NCBI RefSeq assembly: GCF_016629525.1
Contig: NZ_AP024269.1
Location: 4,414,001-4,478,000, forward strand
DNA length: 64,000 bases
Source: Kaistia sp. 32K
GTDB lineage: Bacteria > Pseudomonadota > Alphaproteobacteria > Rhizobiales > Kaistiaceae
Direction of reading: 5' to 3'
Below the pieces are notes generated by a model. The model was not told the DNA's origin and did not search any database. It saw only the letters and a list, made by a program, of their open reading frames with translations. Positions 34,716 to 42,265 of this stretch are shown here, piece after piece; the stretch's first letter is position 1; every line of letters begins with the position of its first letter. The position numbers and the translations under genes are program-made.

Positions 34716-35603
34716 ATGCAAACTCACGTCTCCGCCTTTGTCGGAGGAACCGGCAACATCCTCGAGGTCGCGCGCGCCATGCGCGACGAGCTCAGGAAGT
34801 CCGACCGCAAGGTCTGCGACGCCATCCTCGCCGATCCGCGTCGCATCCTCTCCGCGACCGTGGCGGAAACGGCGCAGCTCGCCGGCGTCAGCCAGCCGAC
34901 GGTGATCCGCTTCTGCAGCGCGATCGGCTGCGACGGCTTCCAGGACTTCAAGCTCCGCCTCGCCCAGAGCCTGGCGCTCGGCGTGCCGGCGACCCACTCG
35001 GTCATTTCGGACGCCGACAGTCCCGACCAGGTGGCGCAGAAGATCTTCGACTACACGATGACGAGCCTCGACTGGGCCCGCAACCGCCTGGAATCTACGG
35101 CGCTTGCCCGCGCCGTCGATGCGCTGGTGGCGGCGCAGCGGATCGAGTTCTTCGGCTTCGGCGCCTCCGGCATCGTCGCCATGGACGCGCAGCAGAAGTT
35201 CCCGCTGTTCGGCGTGCCCTGCGGCGCCGAGATCGACTCGCACCAGCAGGTGATGGTCGCCTCGCTGCTGAAGCCCGGCGACGTCGCCGTCGCGATCTCC
35301 AACACCGGCACGACGCGCTCGACCGTCGAGGTGGCGAAGCTCGCCCGCGAGAACGGCGCGGCGGTCATCGGCATCACCGGCAATGACGGCGGCCCGCTCG
35401 CCGAGGCCTGCGACATCGTCCTTCTGACCGAGACGCTCGAGAACACCAACATCTACACCCCGACCATCTCGCGCATCGCCGCTCTCGTCGTTGTCGACAT
35501 CCTGTCGACGGCGGTGGCGCTGCGGCGCGGCGAGGCGCATGTCGAGAGCTTCAAGCGGATGAAGAAGACGCTGAGCCACATGCGCTCGACGGCCCGGATC
35601 TAG
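34716..35603 (+). CDS. RpiR/MurR-family transcription regulator (HTH plus SIS domain)
   Basis: 295 residues from the ATG at 34716 (AAGGAC upstream). The N-terminal HTH_6 domain (about 10-85) contains SATVAETAQLAGVSQPTVIRFCSAIGCDGFQDFKLRLAQSL; the C-terminal SIS domain (about 125-260) has FFGFGASGIVAMDAQQKF and VAISNTGTTRSTVEVAKLARENGAAVIGITG. Such regulators sense phosphosugars, such as HexR with KDPG. It is encoded inside the sugar locus and probably controls both arms by the shared GTAG-N5-[G/C]TAC sites. A partial match (GTAGTATC) lies at 34681, just upstream of this gene. Confidence 0.92.
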   Translation: MQTHVSAFVGGTGNILEVARAMRDELRKSDRKVCDAILADPRRILSATVAETAQLAGVSQPTVIRFCSAIGCDGFQDFKLRLAQSLALGVPATHSVISDADSPDQVAQKIFDYTMTSLDWARNRLESTALARAVDALVAAQRIEFFGFGASGIVAMDAQQKFPLFGVPCGAEIDSHQQVMVASLLKPGDVAVAISNTGTTRSTVEVAKLARENGAAVIGITGNDGGPLAEACDIVLLTETLENTNIYTPTISRIAALVVVDILSTAVALRRGEAHVESFKRMKKTLSHMRSTARI

Positions 35604-35681
35604 AGCAGCGGCCCATCGGGATGCGGCTGGGGCGAGCCCGAGCCACGGCCCGCCATGTCCGCAGCCCATAGCCGGCAGCCC

Positions 35682-35694
35682 GTAGCGACAGTAC
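35682..35694. promoter_or_regulatory. Putative RpiR-type operator site C
   Basis: GTAGCGACAGTAC, arms GTA/TAC, 23 nt upstream of the deoC start. It has the same form as sites A and B. It implies a second regulated promoter inside the + arm. Confidence 0.45.
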
Positions 35695-35716
35695 GAAACC
35701 GATAGAAAGCGGCCTC

Positions 35717-36445
35717 ATGTCCAACACCCCCCAGAACCTCAGCGCCGCCGACCTCGCCCAGAGGATCGACATCAGCGCGGTGCAAGCCTTCCACACGGAA
35801 ACGGACGTCCGCTCGCTCGCCGCCCTCGCCGTCGAGAACGGCTTCATCGCGGCGCATGCGCTGCCGAATTTCGTGCCGCTGCTGCGCTCGCTGGTGCCAG
35901 CCGGCGGGCGCACGCTGGTCGGCGGGCCGATCGGCTTCCCGGCCGGCGGCCACATGACGGCGATCAAGGTCGCGGAAGCGGCGGCGCTCCGCGAGGCCGG
36001 CGCCGACGAGCTCGACATGATGATCAATGTCGGCCGCCTGAAATCGGGCGACCTCAACTATGTCCGTGACGAGATCGCGGCGGTGATCGAGGCGGCAGCG
36101 CCCGTGCCGCTCAAGGTCATCCTGGAGCTGCACCACCTGACCGACGCCGAGATCGAGACGGCGGCCGACATCGTGGCCTCGAGCGGCGCCGCCTTCGTCA
36201 AGACCGGCACCGGCTGGACCCCGGCCGCGGCGACGCTGCCGCGCATCCGCTTGATCTCCGCCGTGGTCAACGGCCGCGCCGGCATCAAGGCCTCGGGCGG
36301 CATCCGCGATCTCGCCACCGTCGCCGAGATGGCGGCGATCGGCGTCACCCGCTTCGGCATCAACACGGCCTCGGCGATCGAGCTGGTGAAGCAGGTCGAC
36401 GCGCTGCCGGGCGGCGTGCTCGCGATCCCCCACGAGAAGGCCTGA
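35717..36445 (+). CDS. deoC: Deoxyribose-phosphate aldolase family protein (DeoC)
   Basis: 242 residues, a usual DeoC length. The Schiff-base Lys lies in AAFVKTGTGWTP (about residue 157) and the second Lys in AGIKASGGIRD; the Asp of ELDMMINVGRLKSGD fits too. DeoC splits 2-deoxyribose-5-phosphate to acetaldehyde and glyceraldehyde-3-phosphate; relatives act on other phosphosugars. The FGGY kinase gene follows by 4 nt, so the pair may phosphorylate an imported sugar and then cleave it. A putative operator lies 23 nt upstream, and 113 nt separate it from the RpiR gene. Confidence 0.88.
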   Translation: MSNTPQNLSAADLAQRIDISAVQAFHTETDVRSLAALAVENGFIAAHALPNFVPLLRSLVPAGGRTLVGGPIGFPAGGHMTAIKVAEAAALREAGADELDMMINVGRLKSGDLNYVRDEIAAVIEAAAPVPLKVILELHHLTDAEIETAADIVASSGAAFVKTGTGWTPAAATLPRIRLISAVVNGRAGIKASGGIRDLATVAEMAAIGVTRFGINTASAIELVKQVDALPGGVLAIPHEKA

Positions 36446-36449
36446 GGCG

Positions 36450-37964
36450 ATGGCCCGGACGGTACTGGCGCTCGATCTCGGCACCGGCGGCGTCAAGTCG
36501 GCGCTCTATGACGCGAGCGGCGCCTGTCTCGCCGAACGGGTGCAGAACTATCGCACCTATTTCCCGGCGCCGGGCCTGCACGAACAGGATCTCGACGAAT
36601 GGTGGGACGCCGTCGTCGCCAGCATCCGCGCGCTGCTGGAGGCGGAGGGCGTCGACCGCTCCGCCGTCGGGGCGATCAGCATTTCCGGCCACAGCCTCGG
36701 CTGCATCCCGCTCGACGATAACGACCGGCCGCTCCTCACGCGCGTGCCGATCTGGTCGGACGCGCGCGCCGGCGCCGAGGCGGCAGAATTCTTCCGAAAC
36801 TTCGACTATGAGCGCTGGTACGGCCTCACCGGCAACGGCTTCCCCGCCCCGCTCTATCCGCTGTTCAAGATCCTCTGGCTCCGAACAAACCGTCCCGAAA
36901 TCTTCGCCCGGACCCGCTCGATCGCCGGCAGCAAGGATTTCATCAATTTGCGCCTCTGCGGCCGCCATGCGACCGACCCGTCCTATGCCTCCGGCAGCGG
37001 CGCCTACGACCTTCACGCGCGGGCCTTCTCGGACGAGATCCTCGATACCGCCGGCGTCGACCGCGCCCTCTTCCCGGAGATCGTGCCCTCGACCGGGATC
37101 CTCGGCACGGTGCTGCCGGAAATCGCGACCGAACTCGGCCTGCCGGCCGATGTCGTGGTCGTTGCCGGCGGCGTCGACAACAGCTGCATGGCGCTCGGCG
37201 CGCGCACCTTCTCCGAAGGCGATTTCTACGGCTCGATGGGCTCGTCGAGCTGGCTCACCGTCTCGTCGGCCAAGCCGGTGCTCGACAGCCGCGTCCGCCC
37301 CTTCGCCTTCGCCCATGTCGTGCCGGACCAGATCATCTCGGCCACCTCGATCTTCTCGTCGGGAACCAGCCTCGCCTTCGTCAAGGACAGGCTGATGGCC
37401 GGCGACGCCGGCGGCTATGAGGCGCTGTTCGAGCGCGCGGCGAGCGCGCCTTTCGGCGCCAATGGCCTCCTCTTCGTGCCGACGCTCGGCGGCGGCACCA
37501 GCCTGGAGGGCGGGCCGGAGGTGCGCGGCGCCTTTGTCGGCCTCGATCTCCGCCACGACCAGGCCGACCTGCTGCGCGCGACGCTCGAAGGCATCGCGCT
37601 CGGCCTGCGCGTCGCGCTCGATGAACTGCGCCGGCTAACCGACGTCAGCCGCGTCATGACCATCGTCGGCGGCGGCGCGCGCAGCGCGCTGATGCGCCAG
37701 ATCCTGGCCGACATCCTCGACTGCACGATCGACAAGACCTCGATCGACCAGCAATCGGCGTCGCTCGGCGCCGCGGCGCTCGCCATGGTGGCGCTCGGAA
37801 ACTGGGCCGACATGCAGCCGCTGGTCGGCCTGCACAAGGCGGAGCAGCGCCACGAGCCGGACGCCGGCGAGGCGGAGCGGGTCGGAAAAATGCTCGCGGC
37901 CTACCGCGCCGCCGCCGAGGCGCAACGGACGCTCGCGCCGCTGCTGGCGGACCTGCGCGGGTAG
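36450..37964 (+). CDS. FGGY-family carbohydrate kinase
   Basis: 504 residues, the length of xylulokinase-like FGGY kinases. The N-terminal ATPase loop is LALDLGTGGVKSALYD (residues 5-20); the catalytic Asp is in VVAGGVDNSCMALGA (about residue 243); the adenosine segment is FYGSMGSSSWLTVSS and the C-terminal ATP site IVGGGARSALMRQILADIL. FGGY kinases phosphorylate ketoses and polyols. It is the last gene of the + arm; the terminator at 38012-38038 follows. It is likely to phosphorylate the sugar brought in by the ABC importer. Confidence 0.9.
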   Translation: MARTVLALDLGTGGVKSALYDASGACLAERVQNYRTYFPAPGLHEQDLDEWWDAVVASIRALLEAEGVDRSAVGAISISGHSLGCIPLDDNDRPLLTRVPIWSDARAGAEAAEFFRNFDYERWYGLTGNGFPAPLYPLFKILWLRTNRPEIFARTRSIAGSKDFINLRLCGRHATDPSYASGSGAYDLHARAFSDEILDTAGVDRALFPEIVPSTGILGTVLPEIATELGLPADVVVVAGGVDNSCMALGARTFSEGDFYGSMGSSSWLTVSSAKPVLDSRVRPFAFAHVVPDQIISATSIFSSGTSLAFVKDRLMAGDAGGYEALFERAASAPFGANGLLFVPTLGGGTSLEGGPEVRGAFVGLDLRHDQADLLRATLEGIALGLRVALDELRRLTDVSRVMTIVGGGARSALMRQILADILDCTIDKTSIDQQSASLGAAALAMVALGNWADMQPLVGLHKAEQRHEPDAGEAERVGKMLAAYRAAAEAQRTLAPLLADLRG

Positions 37965-38184
37965 GCCATCAGGCTGGCAGGGCCCATCGCTCAAGCAAGG
38001 CCCTCACCCAACCCTCTCCCAGAGGGAGAGGGCTTTTTGGGCCGGCGCCCTTCCCGGCCGTTCGTCAAACCGTCCTGCTGGATCGCAACCACGGCATCGC
38101 GCGATGCCCGGCAACACGCACCGGCGATCCCCCTCTCCCGCTTGCGGGAGAGGGTCGGGGTGAGGGTCTGTCGCGACCCGGGCC
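37965..38184. repeat. Intergenic region with an inverted pair of CCCTCTCCC-type repeats
   Basis: 220 nt between convergent genes. The first unit (about 38000-38038) and the second (about 38131-38165) are the same repeat family in opposite orientation: each has CCCTCACCC next to a CCCTCTCCC...GGGAGAGGG hairpin. No gene seen. Confidence 0.7.
38012..38038 (+). terminator. Terminator after the FGGY kinase operon
   Basis: A perfect 9-bp stem CCCTCTCCC / GGGAGAGGG with an AGA loop, followed by CTTTTT. It is also one unit of the repeat pair here. Confidence 0.75.
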
Positions 38185-39081
38185 TCAGTTCGCGGGCTTC
38201 GGCTGCGGGCCGTCCAGCGCGGTGAGGCGCTGCAGCACCCAGGCCGGGGCACCCGGATTGGCGACGGCCAGCTTGTAATAGCGAACCGCCTCGGCCTTGT
38301 TCCAGCGCTTCAGGCCCTTGCCCGTCTCGAGCGCCAGGCCGTAGCTCGCCTGGGCGAGATGATTGCCCTGCTCGGCCGAGGCCTTGTAGTACTTCGCGGC
38401 GGTCGCGTCGTTCTGCACGACGCCGGTGCCCTTCTCATAGAGCTGGCCGAGCTTGAACTGGCTCCAGGCATTGTCCTGGTCGGCCGCCTTCTTGTACCAG
38501 CCGACGGCGGTCGGGTAGCTCGGCGGAACGCCCTCGCCGGTCGCGTATTTGTCGCCCAGCGTATACTGCGCCCAGGAATTGCCGGCTTCGGCCGCCTTGC
38601 GGAAATTCTTCAGCGATTCCGCCGGGTTGGCCTTCATGCCGATGCCCTCGGCCTGGAAGCGCGCCAGATTGTACAGGGCCCAGTTATTGCCCTTGGCGGC
38701 CGATTTCTTGTAGAGCGCCGCCGCCTTGGCGATGTCCTTCGGCACGCCGGTGCCGTTCTCGTAGAGCGAGCCGAGGCTGTTCTGCGCCCAGTCATTGCCC
38801 TGGTTGGCGGCCTTGGCGTACCAGACAGCGGCCTGCTTCGGGCTCTTGGCGACGCCTTGGCCGTTCTCGTACATCTTGCCGACATTGACCTGGCCCCAGG
38901 CGTCGTTGCCGTCGGCCGCCTGCCGGTAGAGCGTCATGGCGCGGGCATAGTCCTGCGCGGCCAGCGCCTTGTCGCCCTCGTCGTTCGGCCCGGCTTTGGC
39001 GCCGAGGAGCGATCCGGCCATGAAGAGGCCGACGGCCAGCGCCCGCGCGGCCGATCGATATCCAACGCTGTCGTAAGCCAT
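38185..39081 (-). CDS. Sel1-like repeat (tetratricopeptide-type) exported protein
   Basis: 298 residues from the ATG at 39081, chosen because a signal peptide follows (residues 1-30, AARALAVGLFMAGSLLGAKA); the frame is open to 39417, but the upstream part is not protein-like. The rest is built from about seven Sel1 repeats of 36-37 residues, with the pattern AxxxLGxxYExGxGVxxDxxKAxxxYKKAAxQGN (for example GSLYENGTGVPKD, GQLYEKGTGVVQN). Sel1 repeats bind other proteins. It should act in the periplasm or cell envelope. It stands alone, convergent with the sugar locus. The function is unknown. Confidence 0.85.
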   Translation of the reverse strand: MAYDSVGYRSAARALAVGLFMAGSLLGAKAGPNDEGDKALAAQDYARAMTLYRQAADGNDAWGQVNVGKMYENGQGVAKSPKQAAVWYAKAANQGNDWAQNSLGSLYENGTGVPKDIAKAAALYKKSAAKGNNWALYNLARFQAEGIGMKANPAESLKNFRKAAEAGNSWAQYTLGDKYATGEGVPPSYPTAVGWYKKAADQDNAWSQFKLGQLYEKGTGVVQNDATAAKYYKASAEQGNHLAQASYGLALETGKGLKRWNKAEAVRYYKLAVANPGAPAWVLQRLTALDGPQPKPAN

Positions 39082-39769
39082 GCCTTCGAACCGCCCCTCG
39101 CGGAGATCGCGCCCGAGGCCGCGGCCGGGGACCGATCGCATCTTGCCAATCCGGGCGAAGGCCGTTGCGCGAGGCGAGGCCCGCCGGATCGCGACATGGG
39201 TAGCGTCTGAACGTCGGCTTAACAAGGTGCCGTTAGGCCGACAATTGAACGAAAAGCGTGACATTCCAGCCACAGATTCCGGCCACGTCAGCGGCGCCCA
39301 TTGCGCCGTCAAATGCCGACGTGTAGGCAGTTGCAGGTTCAACGTTTCTACTGTCATGTCCTTGATATTCTGTTTCTTAATAAGAAACCGATTTGGCTGA
39401 CATAGCGTTCGCGCCACGAGCCGGTCGGGGGACTACTACGTGGAAAGTGGATCAGGCGGGCGGGCTGGACGACAATCGGTCGAATTGCTGCGGGATCGCG
39501 CCCGGGGCAGGACCGTCGGCGCCGAACCCTCCGCTTTTATCCTTTCCGACTGTATCGCATTACGAAACAACCTCTCCCGCACGCTCGCTGATTTCGGCGT
39601 CGTCCGCCCCGGCCGCAGCAATCTGCCGCTGGGCATGATCGGCCACCCGCCTCCATCCGCATCCGGCAGTACCGCTCGTCGCTAGGTCCTCGGGAAGCCG
39701 CATGGCGTCCCGGAGCTCACGGACGAGTTCCCGTCGATCGCCCGTTTCAGCCGGACCGACCCAAGCCCG
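39082..39769. promoter_or_regulatory. Long intergenic region with a perfect AT-rich palindrome
   Basis: 688 nt between the divergent Sel1 and glycosyltransferase genes. A perfect 17-nt palindrome (GTTTCTTA-A-TAAGAAAC) lies at 39372-39388, in an AT-rich stretch (about 39355-39400) that is the best promoter candidate. Short frames in the 39440-39690 part have no SD site and no family features. Nothing else was recognised. Confidence 0.55.
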
Positions 39770-42121
39770 ATGCCAATCCGCCACCGAGCCTTCACGAAGC
39801 CCAGGAGGAGCGAGCCCCCCGGGACGCACGAGCCATATCTCGTGCTGTTCACCATGGCCTGTTCGCTCGTTTCGGTCGGCGCGCTGGCCGGGTTCCTCTA
39901 TGTCCTGGACGATGTCGGCCTCGTGGACCGCCTGCTTTATTGCGGATTGCTGCTCGGCCTCGTCTATTGCTGCCTCTCCTACCAGTTGAGCCGCTATGGC
40001 GCGGCGCGGCGCGCGGAGCAGCACCGCGCCTTTTCCGAGCGCGACGTCGCCCATCTCTTTGAAGATGACGCGCCGAGCGTCGCCATCCTGATCCCGACCT
40101 ATCGGGAGGAGCGGCGCGTCGTCATCATGACGATGCTCTCGGCGGCGCTGGCGCGCTATTCCAACCGCCGCATCGTGCTGCTCGTCGACGACCCGCCGAA
40201 CGATCCCGGCTCGCTGGAGCTGACACTCTCCGCGGTCGACGACGTCTGGGAAATGCTGAACGGCCCGATGCAGGCGCTCCGCGCCGAGGCGGCCGCATGG
40301 CAGCGCCGCGCCCGCGCCGGCCGGATCGACGCCGCCGCCGAGGCGGGCCGGCTGAAGCGCTGCTACGACCACGCCGCCTATTGCCTGGAAAACCTGGCCC
40401 GGAGCCTCGAGGCGGAGATCTCGCCGGCCTTCGGCCATGTCGACCGCTTCTTCATCGACCGGATCGTGCTCGATCTCGCCCGGCGCTATCGCGGCACGGC
40501 CGAGCGCGTCGTGGCGAGCGAGCTCCCGGTCGCGGAAATCGCGCGCGAATACCGCGTCCTCGCCAATCTGTTCTGCACCGACATCAGCAGCTTCCAGCGC
40601 AAGACCTTCGAGAACCTGTCGCACGCGCCGAACAAGGCGATGAACCTGAACGCCTATATCGGCCTGATGGGCGGCAGCCACGTCGTCCGCCGGAGCGGGC
40701 GCCACGCCGTCCTCGAGCCGGCGCGCCCGGACGCAGCCGGTGCGATCGCGATTGCCGGCGCCGACTATGTCCTGACGCTCGACGCCGACAGCGTCATCCT
40801 GAACGACTACATGCTGCAGCTCGTCCATCTGCTGCACGGTCGCCCGACCCTCGGCGTGGCGCAGACGCCGTACCTGACCTTCCCGAAAGGCACGTCGCCG
40901 GTCGAGCGGATCGCCGGCGCGACCACCGACATCCAGTATCTCGTGCACCAGGGCGCCACCTTCTTCGATGCCTCCTACTGGGTCGGCGCCAACGCGCTGA
41001 TCCGCTTCACCGCGCTGGAGCAGATCGCCCGCCAGCAGGTCGAGGGCGGCAAGACGCACAAGGTGTTCATCCAGGATGCCACGGTGATCGAGGACACCGG
41101 CTCGACCATCGACCTGCTGCAGGCCGGCTGGTCGGTGCACAACTACTTCGCGCCGATGGCCTACAGCGCCACGCCGGCCGATTTCGGTGCTCTGGCGATC
41201 CAGCGCAAGCGCTGGAGCAATGGCGGGCTGATCATCTTCCCGATGCTGCTCCGGCAGTATCTCGGCAATCCCGGACGCTTCAGGCGGCTACCGGAACTCA
41301 TGCTCCGGACCAACTACCTGCTCTCGCCGATCATCGGCAATTTCGCAGTCTTCATGCTGATGATCTGGACGGGATCCGACGGGCGGGCGCTGGTCTGGAC
41401 GCCGCTGGTGATGGTCCCCTACTTCCTGCTCTATGGCGGCGACCTCCGTCGCCTCGGCTATCGCTTCCGCGATATCTTCGCGGTCTGCGCGCTCAATCTG
41501 ATGCTGCTGCCCGTCAGCTTCGCCGGCATCGCCGCCTCGATCCGCCAGATCGTCACCGGCCGGAAGGGCAGCTTCTCGCGCACGCCGAAGGTCGCCGACC
41601 GGACGTTCATCCCGCCCTACTGCTTCCTCTTCAACGGCTTCATGCTGCTCTTGATGCTGCGCTACGTGGTCGAGGGCCTGCTGTCCGGCCAGTATCTCGG
41701 CGCCATCGTTCCCGCCGTCAACGTCTCGCTCTATGGCTACGGGCTGCACCGCTTCATCGGTTTCCGCGACGGTTTCGCCGATCTGACCCTCGCGGTCCGC
41801 GAACGGCTCGCAACGGCGACGCAGCCGATCACGGCCGCGCTCGAGGCGGGCCGGCAGAGCCTCGGCGTGATCGGCCGGCAGCCGGCCCGCGCCATCGGCG
41901 CGGCGGGTCTCTTCGCCCTCATTCTGCTGGCGCCGCTCAATGTCGCGCCAAGGCTTTCCAAGGACGATCTGATCGGCGGCGCGATCGCCAGCCAGAACCA
42001 CGGCTTGGCGCATGCGGAGACGGTTCGGGCGCATCCCGTCGCGCGCGCCTCGGTCACCGAAATGGACGCCGCGCGCACGCTGCTGACGAAGCTGCTGCGG
42101 AGGCCAGCCGATGGCCCGTGA
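39770..42121 (+). CDS. Membrane glycosyltransferase of family 2 (cellulose synthase-like)
   Basis: 783 residues. Two N-terminal membrane segments (about 25-70) precede the catalytic GT-A domain, and five or more follow at about 515-720. The D, D, D, QxxRW signature is visible: IVLLVDDPPND (about 139), LTLDADS (about 337), IEDTGST (about 443) and IQRKRWSNGG (about 485). About 195 residues lie between the first two Asp motifs, far more than usual, with long helical charged segments. Such enzymes make and export beta-glycans. The C-terminus has one more hydrophobic segment (ARAIGAAGLFALILLAPLNVAP). It lies 144 nt before the autotransporter gene. The ATG at 39770 has only a weak SD site. The polymer is unknown. 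Confidence 0.85.
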   Translation: MPIRHRAFTKPRRSEPPGTHEPYLVLFTMACSLVSVGALAGFLYVLDDVGLVDRLLYCGLLLGLVYCCLSYQLSRYGAARRAEQHRAFSERDVAHLFEDDAPSVAILIPTYREERRVVIMTMLSAALARYSNRRIVLLVDDPPNDPGSLELTLSAVDDVWEMLNGPMQALRAEAAAWQRRARAGRIDAAAEAGRLKRCYDHAAYCLENLARSLEAEISPAFGHVDRFFIDRIVLDLARRYRGTAERVVASELPVAEIAREYRVLANLFCTDISSFQRKTFENLSHAPNKAMNLNAYIGLMGGSHVVRRSGRHAVLEPARPDAAGAIAIAGADYVLTLDADSVILNDYMLQLVHLLHGRPTLGVAQTPYLTFPKGTSPVERIAGATTDIQYLVHQGATFFDASYWVGANALIRFTALEQIARQQVEGGKTHKVFIQDATVIEDTGSTIDLLQAGWSVHNYFAPMAYSATPADFGALAIQRKRWSNGGLIIFPMLLRQYLGNPGRFRRLPELMLRTNYLLSPIIGNFAVFMLMIWTGSDGRALVWTPLVMVPYFLLYGGDLRRLGYRFRDIFAVCALNLMLLPVSFAGIAASIRQIVTGRKGSFSRTPKVADRTFIPPYCFLFNGFMLLLMLRYVVEGLLSGQYLGAIVPAVNVSLYGYGLHRFIGFRDGFADLTLAVRERLATATQPITAALEAGRQSLGVIGRQPARAIGAAGLFALILLAPLNVAPRLSKDDLIGGAIASQNHGLAHAETVRAHPVARASVTEMDAARTLLTKLLRRPADGP

Positions 42122-42265
42122 GCGGACAAACGCCTTTTCAGCACCAAGGCCCGGGCGCGACGCGCCCGGCCGGGACGACAGAATTTCGAAGAGCCCACGG
42201 ATCGCCGAGCGCGATCGCGTGCAGGCGCCATTCAGCCATACGACATCGCAGAGCCGGGGGACGAC

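Noticed and set aside
39440..39685. Small + strand gene before the glycosyltransferase
   Set aside because: No SD site, odd composition and no recognisable domain; overlaps other frames of equal length.
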